The notes: a model not told the origin generated them from the letters alone. A DNA stretch of 64,000 nucleotides from Azospirillum sp. B510 (GCF_000010725.1 NC_013854.1:587001-651000), one strand, 5' to 3'. Counted from the first letter of the stretch, positions 1 through 9,548 are shown. Numbers and translations: made by a program.

Positions 1-1
1 C

Positions 2-1300
2 GGGCCGGACGGCGGTTTCGTCTTCGTCAGCCACAAGGGTGCCCTCGGCTATCCGGCCGATGCGCTGATCGGCCGCGACCCGCGCAGCCTGGCGCTGGAG
101 GAGGCGGAGGATCTGCCCCTGCCCTTCGATTGCCGCCGCGCGGTCGACCAGACGGAGCTCTGGCTGAAGAGCGCCGATGGGACGCCGGCCTGCGTCGTCG
201 CCTCCGCCCTGCCGCTGTTCGGGCCGCAGGGCGACTGGATCGGCGCCCGCGGCGTCTGCCGTGACGTGACGGAGCAGGTGCTGCGCTCCAACGAGCTGGC
301 GCGCATCCGTTACCGCGAGCGCCTGCTCGGCCACATCGTCCACACCCTGCGCGACCGGCTCGATGCCGCGGAGGCTCTGGCCGTGGCCGCGACCGAGACG
401 GCCAGGGCGCTCAGCGCCGACGGCTGCCGCATCTACCGGGCGGAGGAGGGGGCGGTGCCGGGCGGCACCCGCGTCGTCCTCTCGCTGGTCGCGGAGTTCG
501 GCGCCAAGCTTCCGGAGGTCGGCACCGCCCTGCTCGACCGCATCGCTACCGGCAAGGGGCTGGTGGTCGACCGGTTGGGCGATGTCCAGCTGATCGGCGA
601 GCGGACCGAGTACCGGCAGGCGGTGAATGGCGCGCTGCTGGTCTGGCGCACCGCAGATTCGGAACCCTGGGACGATGACGACCGCCAACTGATGGCGGGC
701 GTCGCCGACCATATCGGCATCGCCCATGCTCATCTCGCCTATCAGGAACGGCTGCGCCGCCTGTCGGAGCGTGACGGGCTGACCGGCCTGTTCAATCGCC
801 GCACCTTCTTCGAACGGCTGGACGAATCGATCTCCCGCCCGGACAGCGGCCCTTCGGCGTTGCTTTATGTCGATCTCGACAATTTCAAGGCGGTGAACGA
901 CCTGCATGGTCACCAGCAGGGCGACGCGGTGCTGAAGGCCATCGGCACGCTGCTGTCCACCGGCGTCCGGCCCGGCGACCTGCCGGGGCGGCTGGGCGGC
1001 GACGAGTTCGTCCTGTGGCTGGGCCGCACCGACGAGGCGAAGGCCCGCATCGTCGCGGAGCGGCTGCTGACCGGCATGCGCGAGCTTGCCCACCTGTCGG
1101 CCGGTCCCGAAAAGCCGCTGGGCCTGTCGATCGGCATCGCCGTTCACAGTCCCGGCCGCGGCGAGACGGTTCGGGAGTTGACCGAGCGCGCCGATGCGGC
1201 CATGTACCACGCCAAGAAGAGCGGCAAGGGCCATTACGCCCTCGCCCCCGCCCATCAGGTCTGTTCGCCCGACAGTTCCGCCGCGGAGCCTGCCCCGTGA
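2..1300 (+). CDS. PAS-GAF-GGDEF diguanylate cyclase (5' truncated by window edge)
   Basis: The frame is open from base 2 with no stop, so the gene starts before the window. The visible product has a PAS-like segment (the first 90 or so codons), a GAF-like segment, and a C-terminal GGDEF domain after the linker SERDGLTGLFNRRTF. The active-site signature is intact (GRLGGDEFVLW), and an RxxD motif (RPGD) sits exactly five residues before GGDEF, the usual position of the product-inhibition site. It should therefore make cyclic di-GMP from two GTP under sensory control and be feedback inhibited. No EAL domain is seen. Its TGA overlaps the GTG start of the next gene, which suggests translational coupling. 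The sensory input is unknown because the N-terminus is missing. Confidence 0.9.
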   Translation, partial: GPDGGFVFVSHKGALGYPADALIGRDPRSLALEEAEDLPLPFDCRRAVDQTELWLKSADGTPACVVASALPLFGPQGDWIGARGVCRDVTEQVLRSNELARIRYRERLLGHIVHTLRDRLDAAEALAVAATETARALSADGCRIYRAEEGAVPGGTRVVLSLVAEFGAKLPEVGTALLDRIATGKGLVVDRLGDVQLIGERTEYRQAVNGALLVWRTADSEPWDDDDRQLMAGVADHIGIAHAHLAYQERLRRLSERDGLTGLFNRRTFFERLDESISRPDSGPSALLYVDLDNFKAVNDLHGHQQGDAVLKAIGTLLSTGVRPGDLPGRLGGDEFVLWLGRTDEAKARIVAERLLTGMRELAHLSAGPEKPLGLSIGIAVHSPGRGETVRELTERADAAMYHAKKSGKGHYALAPAHQVCSPDSSAAEPAP

Positions 1301-2625
1301 CCCCGCCAGCCACCCCGCGTTCCGAAGCGTTCGATCCCGCCGACTATGAATCCGCCAAGCGGATGGTGCAGAGCGAGGATCCGGCGATCCGCCGGAAGGT
1401 CGCCGAGCATCCCAAGACCCGGCCGGAATTGTTGTATTTCCTCGCCGCCGATGCCGCGGCCGAGGTGCGGCGCGCCATCGCCACCAATGCCGGCACGCCG
1501 CGCCAGGCCGACCTGCTGCTGGCCAAGGATCGCGAGGTCATGGTGCGGCGGGCGGTGGCGCAGAAGATCGCCCGCCTGTTGCCCGAACTGTCGGCGGATC
1601 AGGCGATCCAGATCGAACGCCTGACGGTGGAATGCCTGGAAACGCTGGCCCGCGATCAGGCGAGCGAGGTACGCGGCATCCTGGCCGAAGCGCTGAAGGA
1701 TCTGCCCAACGCCCCGCACGGCGTCATCAACCGGCTGGCCCGCGATGTGGAGCTGTCGGTCTGTGCGCCCGTCCTGCAACATTCGCCGATCCTCACCGAA
1801 GAGGATCTGACCGACATCATCATGAAGGGGCCGGTGCGGGGCGCGATGACCGCCATCGCCAGCCGGCACAATGTCTCGGCCTCCGTCGCCGACGCCATCG
1901 CGCGGTCGGACGACGAGGCGGCGGTGACGGCGCTGCTCGGCAACCCCTCGGCCCAGATCCGCGAGGAGACGCTCGACCGCATCCTCGACCATGCGCCGCA
2001 GCACGAGCCCTGGCATTCACCGCTGGTCCGCCGCCCCCGGCTGCCGGCGCGGGCGGTGGCGCGGCTGGCCAGCTTCGTCGCCGACAGCCTGCTGAAGGTT
2101 CTCCAGGACCGCGACGATCTGGAGCCGGAGGCGGCGCGCGGGCTGGTCGAGGCGGTGCGCCAGCGGGTGGGGCAGGCCGCGGCGGCGGTACCCGGTCTGC
2201 CGCTCGGCCCGGTCGATTTCGGCGAGGAGACGGCCGGCGGTGCCGCCGCCGGGCCGGAAAAGCCGGTCGAACGCCCCAGCGACAAGGCGGCCCGCCTGAA
2301 CAAGGAAGGCAAGCTGACCGAGAAGCTGATCGAAGGCTCGATGGTGGAGGGCGACCGCGGCTTCGTCATGGCGGCGCTGGCGGAGCTGTCGGGGATTCCG
2401 CTGCCGGTGGTGGACCGCATCGTCGCCACCCACGCGCCGCGCGCCGTGACCGCGCTGGTGTGGCGTACCGGACTGTCGATGCGCTTCGCCCGGCAGGTCC
2501 AGCTACGGCTCGCCCAGATTCCGCCAAAAACAGCGCTTAATGCTCGCGACGGCACCCATTACCCGATGACCGACGAAGAGATGCGCTGGCAGCTCGAATT
2601 CTTCGGCGTCGAGGCGAAGGCGTGA
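1297..2625 (+). CDS. DUF2336 family protein
   Basis: A 442-residue protein read from the GTG at 1297, which overlaps the stop of the diguanylate cyclase as GTGA. The same frame is open further upstream, but that stretch only shadows the GGDEF gene. The protein has HEAT-like alpha-helical repeats typical of DUF2336 proteins (for example RRKVAEHPKTRPELLYFLA and VRRAIATNAGTPRQADLLLA), then a charged linker near residue 320 and a conserved C-terminal segment. DUF2336 proteins are common in alphaproteobacteria, and some are linked to motility or cyclic di-GMP genes. The coupling seen here fits that link, but the molecular function is unknown. No signal peptide or membrane segment is visible. Confidence 0.8.
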   Translation: MTPPATPRSEAFDPADYESAKRMVQSEDPAIRRKVAEHPKTRPELLYFLAADAAAEVRRAIATNAGTPRQADLLLAKDREVMVRRAVAQKIARLLPELSADQAIQIERLTVECLETLARDQASEVRGILAEALKDLPNAPHGVINRLARDVELSVCAPVLQHSPILTEEDLTDIIMKGPVRGAMTAIASRHNVSASVADAIARSDDEAAVTALLGNPSAQIREETLDRILDHAPQHEPWHSPLVRRPRLPARAVARLASFVADSLLKVLQDRDDLEPEAARGLVEAVRQRVGQAAAAVPGLPLGPVDFGEETAGGAAAGPEKPVERPSDKAARLNKEGKLTEKLIEGSMVEGDRGFVMAALAELSGIPLPVVDRIVATHAPRAVTALVWRTGLSMRFARQVQLRLAQIPPKTALNARDGTHYPMTDEEMRWQLEFFGVEAKA

Positions 2626-2656
2626 CGTTTTCCACTGCTCTCGGATTTTCTCCGGC

Positions 2657-3289
2657 ATGCGTGTCGCCTTTCTCGCCTTCTTCGTCGTCCTGATCGCGGC
2701 ATCCACCGGTTTCGCCGCCCCGCCGCGCGAAACGCCGGAGGAGCGCGAGGTCGCCGCGACCTTCGACGCCGCCCGCAGCGCGCTGGCCGAAAAGCGCGGA
2801 TCGGCGGTGATCCCGCTGCTGAGCCGCAATTCGGTCAAGGCTCTGGAGTCGGTGCGCGAGGCCGCCCGTCAGCCCGGCGATGCGCCGTTGCAGCGGCTGG
2901 AGCCGGCGGAACGCTTCGCCGCCATGGGCTTGCGCCGCTATCTTGGCCCGGCGGAACTGCGCCGCATGTCGGTCGGCGACATCGCCAACTATGCGCTGGC
3001 CGCCGGCTGGCTCGGCCCCAACATCATCGCCCGCAGTGGGCTGGGGCCGGTGCGGGTGAAAGGCGACCGGGCATCCGGCCTGCTGATGGTCGACAACCGG
3101 CCGGCGCTGGTTCCCGCCGACTTCGTCCGGGAGGGCGGGGCCTGGCGCATCGACCTTGCCAGCGTCTTCACCTTCGGCAGCCAGATGCTGAAAGGTTTCG
3201 CCGCCATGTCGGGCAAGGACGAGACCGCCTATATCGCCGATCTCCTCGACCGGCTGCCGGCCAAGCCGGGTGCGATGAAGACGCGGTGA
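2657..3289 (+). CDS. Hypothetical exported protein
   Basis: A 210-residue protein with a clear signal peptide (MRVAFLAFFVVLIAASTGFAA, cleavage probably after the AxA-type end). The mature part is basic and helical at first (SRNSVKALESVREAARQ), followed by a compact segment ending in a WRIDLASVFTFGSQMLKG motif. It lies 31 bases after the DUF2336 gene on the same strand, so it may be the third gene of that operon. I do not recognise the family. The last half has the look of a SnoaL/DUF4878-like fold (short strands ending in W-R-I-D-L), but this is only an impression. Confidence 0.75.
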   Translation: MRVAFLAFFVVLIAASTGFAAPPRETPEEREVAATFDAARSALAEKRGSAVIPLLSRNSVKALESVREAARQPGDAPLQRLEPAERFAAMGLRRYLGPAELRRMSVGDIANYALAAGWLGPNIIARSGLGPVRVKGDRASGLLMVDNRPALVPADFVREGGAWRIDLASVFTFGSQMLKGFAAMSGKDETAYIADLLDRLPAKPGAMKTR

Positions 3290-3346
3290 ACCGCAGGGCA
3301 TCATCCCTCCAATGATCCTCATCGGGGCGATTCGAGCGATTGCTTA

Positions 3347-3502
3347 GACTCGCGCGGCTTCCACCATGTGTTGGCGCCGACGGTCGCCTGCCGGGAGCGG
3401 ATGGGCCAGCTGATCGACGCCCGCAATCTGCTGGCCCATCATGTCCGCAGCGTCTACGGCTCCGGCGACTGGATGGCGCGCCGGGGCGGGTCCGCCGCCT
3501 GA
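3347..3502 (+). pseudogene. Possible 3' remnant of an unrecognised gene
   Basis: Between 3350 and 3502 one frame reads RGFHHVLAPTVACRERMGQL and continues with an amphipathic, protein-like sequence up to a TGA at 3500-3502. It has no convincing start or ribosome binding site. The first possible start is a GTG at about 3368, giving about 44 residues. The composition looks more like a real protein end than an antisense shadow, so it may be the tail of a decayed gene. The rest of the gap between 3290 and 3523 shows nothing else. Confidence 0.25.
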
Positions 3503-3523
3503 CCCTTCCGCATCCGGACGGCA

Positions 3524-4876
3524 TCAGTCGGCGAGACCGATCGCCTCCTCGATGATCGCCTGATCCAGCTTGGCGCCGGTCAACATGGCGCCGGTCAGGT
3601 CGGCACCGGTCAGGTCGGCCTCGCTGAGATCGGCACCGGTCAGGTCGGCACCGGCCAGATTGGCGCCGACGAGATTGGCCTTGCGCAGATCGGCCTTGCA
3701 CAGCGACGCCTGGCCCAGCCGGGCGCGTTGCAGGTTGGCGCGCCAGATATGGCCGCTCATCGTCTGGATATGGACCGGGCCGAGCTGGGCGCCGGTCAGA
3801 TTGGCGCCGGTCAGGGTGGCGCGCTCGAAATTCACGCCGCGCAGGTCGGCGTTGGAGAGATCGGCCTTGCGCAGGTCGGCCAGCGACAGGTCGGCGATCG
3901 CCATCGACGTGCCGGACAGGTTCGCCCCGCGCAACGCGATGCATTGCAGGATCGCCGCCGACAGGTTGATGCCCTCCAGCATCCGTCCGGACAGATCCAG
4001 GGCGGAAAGGTCGGCGCGCTTGCCGGTCTTGCCGCCGCTGTCGATCCAGGTCAGATGCTCCATCAGCATGTCGCGGAGATCGTCCTCCGGATTCTCCAGC
4101 GTCTTGGCGAGAACCGCCGCCTGGAGGTTGGGAGAGCGCATCTGTGCGGCGTCCAGGATGGCGCCGATCAGGGTGGCGCCGGTGAAGTTGGTGCGGTTGA
4201 TGGCGCAGCCGGTCATCACCGCCCCCGACAGCCGGGCTCCCGAAAGGTTCGCCTCCGTCAGGTCGGCGTCGGTCAGGTCGCAGCCGGTCAGGTTGGAGCC
4301 GGTGAGGTTGGCCCGCATGAATTTCGTGCCGCGCAGGATGGCGTCGGTCAGGTCGGTCTGCATGACGAAGGCGTTGGCGACCTTCGCCCGCGACAGGTCG
4401 GCGCCGCGGATGGTCGCCGCCGTCAGTTCGGAGGTGAGGACGGAGTCCTCATGTTCATGCGCGTACATCGCGCCGCTGGAATCATAATGCAGCAGCGTGC
4501 CGTCGCGCAGGTCCACCTCCACCAGGGTCGCCTCGCTCAGAACCGCGCCGCGCAGGCAGGCGCCGCGCAGGTCGGCCCGCCGCAGATCGGCCTTCTCCAG
4601 ATTGGCGAGCCTGAGGTCGGCGGCATAGAGATTGGCGTTGGCGAGGTTGGCGCCGGTCAGCCGGGCGCTGAACAGCTTGGCGCCGGACAGGTCGGCGTCG
4701 GACAGGTCGATGCCGGACAGATCGAGATGCGACAGGTCGCGCATCTTCAGATTGGCACGGACGCCGCCGGGCTGGCTCTTGCGGAAGGCCTGGTGCCGCA
4801 ACAGGATCGCGTTGAGCTGGCTTTGGTTCAGCTTGGTTCGCGGGCTGTTGGACCCAAAGCCCTGGGCGGACGACAT
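3524..4876 (-). CDS. Pentapeptide-repeat protein
   Basis: About 450 residues, dominated by A(D/N)Lxx pentapeptide repeats from near residue 50 to the C-terminus (for example SDADLSGAKLFSARLTGANL and ADLTGADLSEADLTGADLTG). They are interrupted by two non-repeat segments, one around HYDSSGAMYAHEHEDS and one around AKTLENPEDDLRDMLMEHLT. Such proteins form right-handed quadrilateral beta-helices, and a few mimic DNA, but most have no known role. The start at 4876 (MSSAQGFGSN) is preferred over an upstream in-frame start at 4927 because GAGAGGG lies a suitable distance upstream. No signal peptide or membrane helix is seen. The near-periodic DNA makes the opposite strand open in several frames, which I treat as artefact. 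Confidence 0.88.
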   Translation of the reverse strand: MSSAQGFGSNSPRTKLNQSQLNAILLRHQAFRKSQPGGVRANLKMRDLSHLDLSGIDLSDADLSGAKLFSARLTGANLANANLYAADLRLANLEKADLRRADLRGACLRGAVLSEATLVEVDLRDGTLLHYDSSGAMYAHEHEDSVLTSELTAATIRGADLSRAKVANAFVMQTDLTDAILRGTKFMRANLTGSNLTGCDLTDADLTEANLSGARLSGAVMTGCAINRTNFTGATLIGAILDAAQMRSPNLQAAVLAKTLENPEDDLRDMLMEHLTWIDSGGKTGKRADLSALDLSGRMLEGINLSAAILQCIALRGANLSGTSMAIADLSLADLRKADLSNADLRGVNFERATLTGANLTGAQLGPVHIQTMSGHIWRANLQRARLGQASLCKADLRKANLVGANLAGADLTGADLSEADLTGADLTGAMLTGAKLDQAIIEEAIGLAD

Positions 4877-5040
4877 CGCCGGGATACCCTCTCTGTGTGG
4901 TTGCCCATACTGTAAAAGAGTCGCCAAAATTTCGTTAAGGGTCTGCGAACTGTGACAAGCTTGGGACCGATAACCACCGATCGCAAGGCGGATCTTCGGT
5001 CACGGGCGCGGGTCGGGCGGGAAAAAGCCGTTTGTGACGG

Positions 5041-5069
5041 TTGACTCGGCCCGTCCGCTTCTCTATGGT
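5041..5069 (+). promoter_or_regulatory. Candidate sigma-70 promoter for the ffh operon
   Basis: TTGACT at 5041-5046 and TATGGT at 5064-5069 are separated by 17 bases. The pair lies about 150 bases upstream of the ffh start, in the 346-base gap between the divergent pentapeptide gene and ffh. Nothing else was recognised in that gap. Confidence 0.6.
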
Positions 5070-5222
5070 CCGCCGACCTGTCTCCCGCAAAGCCGATAGA
5101 CCGGGTACCCCGGCCCCATGCCGGGTATCTCCGCCAGTCCGCGAATTTCGCGCACTGGCGCTTTCGTGCTTGTGCGGGTGGCGGCTCTGACGCTGGACCC
5201 GGAACTGGGGAACGAGTATCGC

Positions 5223-6608
5223 ATGTTCGAAGGCCTGACCGGACGCCTGGGCGACATCTTCGACAAGCTGCGCCGCCGTGGCGCGCTGACCGAGGAGGAC
5301 GTCTCCGCCGCACTGCGCGAGGTTCGCGTGGCGTTGCTGGAGGCCGACGTCGCCCTGCCCGTCGTCAAGCAGTTCGTCACCCAGGTGAAGGAACGCGCCG
5401 TCGGGCAGGAGGTGCTGAAGTCGGTCACCCCCGGCCAGCAGGTCATCAAGATCGTCCATGACAACCTCGTGGAGATGCTGGGCGAGGGCTCCGAGATCAA
5501 CCTGAACGCCGCCGCCCCGGTGCCGGTGCTGATGGTCGGTCTCCAGGGCTCGGGCAAGACCACCAGCACCGCCAAGATCGCGCTCCGCCTGAAGACGAAG
5601 GAGCGCAAGAAGGTCCTGATGGCGTCGTTGGACGTCCGCCGTCCGGCCGCCCAGGAGCAGTTGAAGGTTCTCGGCGAGCAGACCGGCGTCGCCACGCTGC
5701 CGATCGTTCCGGGACAGGATCCGGTCGCCATCGCCAAACGCGCCATCGAGACCGGCCGTCTCGAAGGCTATGACGTCGTCATGCTCGACACCGCCGGCCG
5801 CCTCGCCATCGACGAGGAGCTGATGGCGGAGGTCGCGGCGGTCCGCGACGCGACCAAGCCGGTGGAAACCCTGCTGGTCGCCGACGCGATGACCGGCCAG
5901 GACGCCGTCACCGTCGCCACCAATTTCAACGACAAGGTCGGCATCACCGGCATCGTGCTGACCCGCATCGACGGCGACGCGCGCGGTGGCGCCGCCCTGT
6001 CGATGCGCCAGATCACCGGCAAGCCGATCAAGCTGCTGGGCGTCGGCGAGAAGATCGACGCGCTGGAGCCCTTCCACCCCGACCGCATCGCCGGCCGTAT
6101 CCTCGGCATGGGCGACGTGGTGTCGCTGGTGGAGAAGGCCGTCGAGACCATCGACAAGGACGAGGCTGAAAAGCTCGCCCGCAAGATGGAGAAGGGCCAG
6201 GGCTTCGACCTCGACGACATGGCGATGCAGCTGAAGCAGCTCCGCAAGATGGGCGGCATGTCCGGCCTGATGGGGATGCTGCCGGGCATCGGCAAGATCA
6301 AGGACCAGCTGAAGGACGCCAACGTCGACGACGGGATGATCAAGCGCCAGGAGGCGATCATCTCCTCGATGACCAAGGCGGAGCGCAAGAATCCCGACAT
6401 CATCAAGGCTTCGCGCCGCAAGCGCATCGCCGCCGGTTCCGGCACCTCGGTGCAGGAGGTCAACAAGCTGCTGAAGCAGTTCGAGACCATGCGCGGAATG
6501 ATGAAGCAGGTGCAGAAGCTGGGGAAGAAGGGGATGCTGCGCGGCGGTCTCGGCAATCTGCTGCCCAAGGGTTTGGGCGGCTTCGGCGGGAAGGGGCCTT
6601 TCGGCTGA
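5223..6608 (+). CDS. ffh: Signal recognition particle protein Ffh (SRP54)
   Basis: A 461-residue SRP GTPase that binds 4.5S RNA and signal sequences and delivers ribosomes to FtsY at the inner membrane. The N domain starts at MFEGLTGRLGDIFDKL. The G domain carries the P-loop GLQGSGKTTS, the DVRRPAAQEQL insertion-box motif, DTAGRL and TRIDGDARGG. A methionine-rich M domain (MGGMSGLMGMLPGIGKIK) and a C-terminal basic region close the protein. The ATG at 5223 matches the normal family N-terminus; an in-frame extension upstream to 5118 is not family-like. It heads the conserved order ffh-rpsP-rimM-trmD-rplS. Confidence 0.97.
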   Translation: MFEGLTGRLGDIFDKLRRRGALTEEDVSAALREVRVALLEADVALPVVKQFVTQVKERAVGQEVLKSVTPGQQVIKIVHDNLVEMLGEGSEINLNAAAPVPVLMVGLQGSGKTTSTAKIALRLKTKERKKVLMASLDVRRPAAQEQLKVLGEQTGVATLPIVPGQDPVAIAKRAIETGRLEGYDVVMLDTAGRLAIDEELMAEVAAVRDATKPVETLLVADAMTGQDAVTVATNFNDKVGITGIVLTRIDGDARGGAALSMRQITGKPIKLLGVGEKIDALEPFHPDRIAGRILGMGDVVSLVEKAVETIDKDEAEKLARKMEKGQGFDLDDMAMQLKQLRKMGGMSGLMGMLPGIGKIKDQLKDANVDDGMIKRQEAIISSMTKAERKNPDIIKASRRKRIAAGSGTSVQEVNKLLKQFETMRGMMKQVQKLGKKGMLRGGLGNLLPKGLGGFGGKGPFG

Positions 6609-6669
6609 TCCGACCGCCTCACCAGTTCATCTGACAACCGTTTGACTTGAGAAGAGAAAGTTTCGACCA

Positions 6670-7026
6670 ATGGCTCTGAAGATTCGTCTGGCTCGCGGTG
6701 GTGCGAAGAAGCGTCCGTTCTACTCGATCGTCATCGCGGACGCCCGCAGCCCGCGTGACGGCCGCTTCATCGAGAAGATCGGCACCTACAACCCGATGCT
6801 GCCGCGCGAGCATGAGCAGCGCATCATCCTGGACGCCGAGCGCGCCAAGCATTGGCTGTCGGTCGGCGCCCAGCCGACGGAGCGTGTCGTCCTCTTCCTG
6901 GCCAATGCCGGCCTGGTCGAGAAGCCCGCCGTCCGCGAGACCCCGAAGAAGTCGGCTCCGAAGGCCAAGGCGCAGGAGCGTCTGAAGGCCGAGGCTGCCG
7001 CCGCCGCTGCCGCCGCCGAAGCCTAA
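6670..7026 (+). CDS. rpsP: 30S ribosomal protein S16
   Basis: A 118-residue S16, a component of the small ribosomal subunit needed for 30S assembly. The N-terminal core [21 protein letters not shown] is diagnostic. An Ala/Lys-rich tail ([21 protein letters not shown]) extends beyond the roughly 80-residue core, as is usual in alphaproteobacteria. It lies 61 bases after ffh, and AGAAGAGAAAG just upstream of the ATG can serve as the ribosome binding site. Confidence 0.97.
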   Translation: MALKIRLARGGAKKRPFYSIVIADARSPRDGRFIEKIGTYNPMLPREHEQRIILDAERAKHWLSVGAQPTERVVLFLANAGLVEKPAVRETPKKSAPKAKAQERLKAEAAAAAAAAEA

Positions 7027-7080
7027 GGTTGGGACAGAGGTCTGGGTTGAGGTCGTGACGACGTGCCGGGTGCTCCTTCG

Positions 7081-7659
7081 ATGACCGTCAAAATCTGTGT
7101 CGGCCAGTTCGCGGGATCGCACGGCGTGCGGGGGCTGGTGAAGCTGCGCAGCTTCACCGCCGAACCCGCCGACATCGCGACCTATGGCCCGCTGTCGGAC
7201 GAGGCCGGCGCCCGCCGCTTCACGCTGACGCTCCAGGGCATGGTCAAGGATAACTTCCTGGCCAAGGTCGATGGGGTGACGAGCCGGGAGCAGGCCCAGG
7301 CGCTGGCGGGGGTCCGGCTCCATGTCGACCGCGACGCCCTGCCGGCGACGGAGGACGAGGACGAGTTCTACCATGCCGACCTGATCGGTCTGCGGGCGGA
7401 GCTTGCCGATGGAAGCCTCTACGGCACGGTGAAGGCGATCTATGACTTCGGAGCCGGCGACGTGCTCGAAGTCCGGACCGCCGGCGGGCCGCTGGAGATG
7501 CTTCCCTTCTCCAAGGCCTGCGTGCCGGTGGTGGATGTCCGGGGCGGCCGCATCGTCGTCGATCTTCCGGCCGTGATCGAGGCCCGCGAGGGTTCCGGTG
7601 ACGACTCGGAGGATGAGGGGGGCGAGGGTGGAGACCAGAGCGGGGAGGCGGGGCCGTGA
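7081..7659 (+). CDS. rimM: Ribosome maturation factor RimM
   Basis: About 192 residues. RimM binds S19 and helps mature the head of the 30S subunit. The N-terminal motif [20 protein letters not shown] and the PRC-barrel half ([22 protein letters not shown], then [10 protein letters not shown] and [13 protein letters not shown]) are both present. The C-terminal tail is unusually acidic ([15 protein letters not shown]). The ATG at 7081 matches family N-termini; a GTG at 7063 is in frame and could add six residues. Its TGA overlaps the GTG start of trmD. Confidence 0.95.
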   Translation: MTVKICVGQFAGSHGVRGLVKLRSFTAEPADIATYGPLSDEAGARRFTLTLQGMVKDNFLAKVDGVTSREQAQALAGVRLHVDRDALPATEDEDEFYHADLIGLRAELADGSLYGTVKAIYDFGAGDVLEVRTAGGPLEMLPFSKACVPVVDVRGGRIVVDLPAVIEAREGSGDDSEDEGGEGGDQSGEAGP

Positions 7660-8465
7660 ATCACGGCGCCGACGGCCCGCGGGTCTGGACGGCCAAGGTT
7701 CTGACGCTGTTCCCGGAGATGTTTCCGGGGCCGCTCGGCCACTCGCTGGCCGGCAAGGCGTTGGAAAATGGAGTCTGGGCGCTGGAATCGGTGGACATTC
7801 GCTCGTTCGCGCGCGATAAACACCGCTCCGTCGACGACACCCCCTTCGGCGGAGGGGCCGGCATGGTCATGCGGCCCGATGTGCTGGACGCGGCTTTGAC
7901 CGCGACGGCGGGACCTGTGGGGGCACCGGGACGCGGCCGGGCGATCTATCTGTCGCCTCGCGGACGGGTGCTGAACCAGGAACTGGTCAAGGAGCTGGCC
8001 GCCACCCCGGTGGTGACGCTGCTCTGCGGCCGGTACGAAGGGGTGGACCAGCGGGTCCTCGATGCGCACGGCCTCGAAGAGGTCAGCCTCGGGGATTTCG
8101 TGCTGTCCGGCGGGGAACTCGCCGCGCTCAGCCTGATGGATGCCGTGGTGCGTTTGCTCCCCGGCGTCATGGGCAACGTGGAGACGGCGGGCGAAGAGAG
8201 TTTCGAACGGGGGTTGCTCGAATACCCCCACTACACCCGGCCGGCGGTCTGGACCGACGGGCAGGGTGTGGAGCGCGCGGTGCCGGAGGTTCTGCTCTCC
8301 GGACACCACGGAAAGGTCAAGGCCTGGCGGCTGGCCGAGGCGGAGAGGATCACGGAGGCCCGACGGCCGGACCTGTGGTCGCTCCACCAGGCGGGCCGTC
8401 CGGCGCAAACTGTTACGAACAAGGGTCGACGGCAGGCTCGCCGGCGCGACCCGAAACCGGAGTGA
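7656..8465 (+). CDS. trmD: tRNA (guanine-N1)-methyltransferase TrmD
   Basis: A 269-residue trefoil-knot (SPOUT) enzyme that methylates G37 of tRNAs with SAM and so prevents frameshifting. Recognised by [20 protein letters not shown], the knot segment [15 protein letters not shown], and [20 protein letters not shown]. The GTG start overlaps the rimM stop (GTGA), so translation is probably coupled. The C-terminus has a basic extension ([14 protein letters not shown]). Confidence 0.96.
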   Translation: MNHGADGPRVWTAKVLTLFPEMFPGPLGHSLAGKALENGVWALESVDIRSFARDKHRSVDDTPFGGGAGMVMRPDVLDAALTATAGPVGAPGRGRAIYLSPRGRVLNQELVKELAATPVVTLLCGRYEGVDQRVLDAHGLEEVSLGDFVLSGGELAALSLMDAVVRLLPGVMGNVETAGEESFERGLLEYPHYTRPAVWTDGQGVERAVPEVLLSGHHGKVKAWRLAEAERITEARRPDLWSLHQAGRPAQTVTNKGRRQARRRDPKPE

Positions 8466-8506
8466 CGGTCCGCCGCGAGGCGCGCCGATAGAAAAGGGGT
8501 AGTGCT

Positions 8507-8902
8507 ATGAACCTGTTGCAGCAGCTTGAGCAGGAGCAGATCGAGAAGGCCCTCGGTGGCAAGACGATCCCGGAGTTCTCCTCGGGCGATACCGTCCGCG
8601 TGAACGTGAAGGTCGTCGAAGGCACGCGCGAGCGTGTCCAGGCCTATGAGGGCGTCGTGATCGCCCGCAAGAACGCCGGCCTGAACAGCTCCTTCACCGT
8701 TCGCAAGATCAGCTATGGCGAGGGCGTGGAGCGCGTGTTCCCGCTGTACTCCCCGCGCATCGACTCGATCGAGCTGGTCCGCAAGGGCGCCGTCCGTCGC
8801 GCCAAGCTGTACTATCTGCGCGATCTGCGCGGCAAGGCCGCCCGCATCGCCGAGCGCACCACCGGCCGCGGCATGGTCAACGGCCGCCGGGCCGCCGAGT
8901 AA
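8507..8902 (+). CDS. rplS: 50S ribosomal protein L19
   Basis: A 131-residue L19, which sits at the interface of the ribosomal subunits. Recognised by [10 protein letters not shown] at the start, [15 protein letters not shown] and [20 protein letters not shown]. It is the last gene of the ffh-rplS operon and is followed by a strong terminator hairpin. AAAAGGGG about ten bases before the ATG is the likely ribosome binding site. Confidence 0.97.
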   Translation: MNLLQQLEQEQIEKALGGKTIPEFSSGDTVRVNVKVVEGTRERVQAYEGVVIARKNAGLNSSFTVRKISYGEGVERVFPLYSPRIDSIELVRKGAVRRAKLYYLRDLRGKAARIAERTTGRGMVNGRRAAE

Positions 8903-8936
8903 GGCGCCTTTCGGTTCGGTTCAGGTTCATAGATTT

Positions 8937-8968
8937 GACGCCCGGCCAGCCGGCCGGGCGTCTTCTTC
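8937..8968 (+). terminator. Rho-independent terminator after rplS
   Basis: An 11-bp perfect stem, GACGCCCGGCC (8937-8947) with GGCCGGGCGTC (8952-8962), closes an AGCC loop and is followed by TTCTTCCC. It separates the ffh-rplS operon from rpmH. Confidence 0.85.
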
Positions 8969-9003
8969 CCGTCACCATCAGCAAAGCTTAAGGAGTAGGC
9001 GCC

Positions 9004-9138
9004 ATGAAGCGCACGTTCCAGCCGTCCAAAATCGTGCGTAAGCGTCGTCATGGCTTCCGCGCCCGCATGGCCACCGTCGGCGGCCGCAAGGTGATCGCCC
9101 GCCGCCGCGCCCGCGGCCGCAAGGTTCTGAGCGCCTGA
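9004..9138 (+). CDS. rpmH: 50S ribosomal protein L34
   Basis: A 44-residue L34 ([20 protein letters not shown] onwards, ending [12 protein letters not shown]), which is the normal length and sequence for this tiny, very basic large-subunit protein. A strong AAGGAGTAGGCGCC ribosome binding site precedes the ATG. The rpmH-rnpA-yidD-yidC-engB order is the standard bacterial cluster. Confidence 0.97.
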   Translation: MKRTFQPSKIVRKRRHGFRARMATVGGRKVIARRRARGRKVLSA

Positions 9139-9146
9139 TCCCCGCG

Positions 9147-9533
9147 ATGGCGGCGCCGGACCATAGGGTCGGGCGCCTGATGCGGCGGCCGGAATTTCTG
9201 GCCGTGGCCGGGACACGGCGCAAGCATGTGGCTCCCGGCCTGATCCTCCAGGTGCGCCGGCACGACGACAAGCAGCGGCCCGCCGATGGTGGACCGCCGA
9301 TCCGTCTCGGTTTGACGGCGAGCCGCAAGGTCGGCAACGCGGTGGTGCGCAATCGTGCCCGCCGCCGTTTGCGTGAGGCCGCGCGGCAGATTCTGAGCGT
9401 TCATGCGGCGCCTGGCCATGATTTCGTGCTGGTCGCCCGCGGCGACACGGCCGAGCGGCCGTGGACCGACCTGCTCGGCGACCTGACCGCCGGGCTGAAG
9501 CGTCTCGGCCTGTGGCGCGAGGCGGAAGGGTAG
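9147..9533 (+). CDS. rnpA: Ribonuclease P protein component
   Basis: A 128-residue basic protein that supports the RNase P RNA in 5' maturation of tRNAs. The RNR signature is visible as KVGNAVVRNRARRRLREAAR, preceded by RLGLTASRKVG. It begins eight bases after rpmH, the usual tight arrangement. The ATG at 9147 has no strong ribosome binding site of its own, which fits coupling to rpmH. Confidence 0.94.
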   Translation: MAAPDHRVGRLMRRPEFLAVAGTRRKHVAPGLILQVRRHDDKQRPADGGPPIRLGLTASRKVGNAVVRNRARRRLREAARQILSVHAAPGHDFVLVARGDTAERPWTDLLGDLTAGLKRLGLWREAEG

Positions 9534-9548
9534 GGGGCCCGCGACATC

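Noticed and set aside
3570-4915. Two overlapping plus-strand frames antisense to the pentapeptide-repeat gene
   Set aside because: The periodic repeat DNA keeps all frames open. The products (repeated APVRSA or VGAGQVG) are mirrors of the repeat and have no ribosome binding site.
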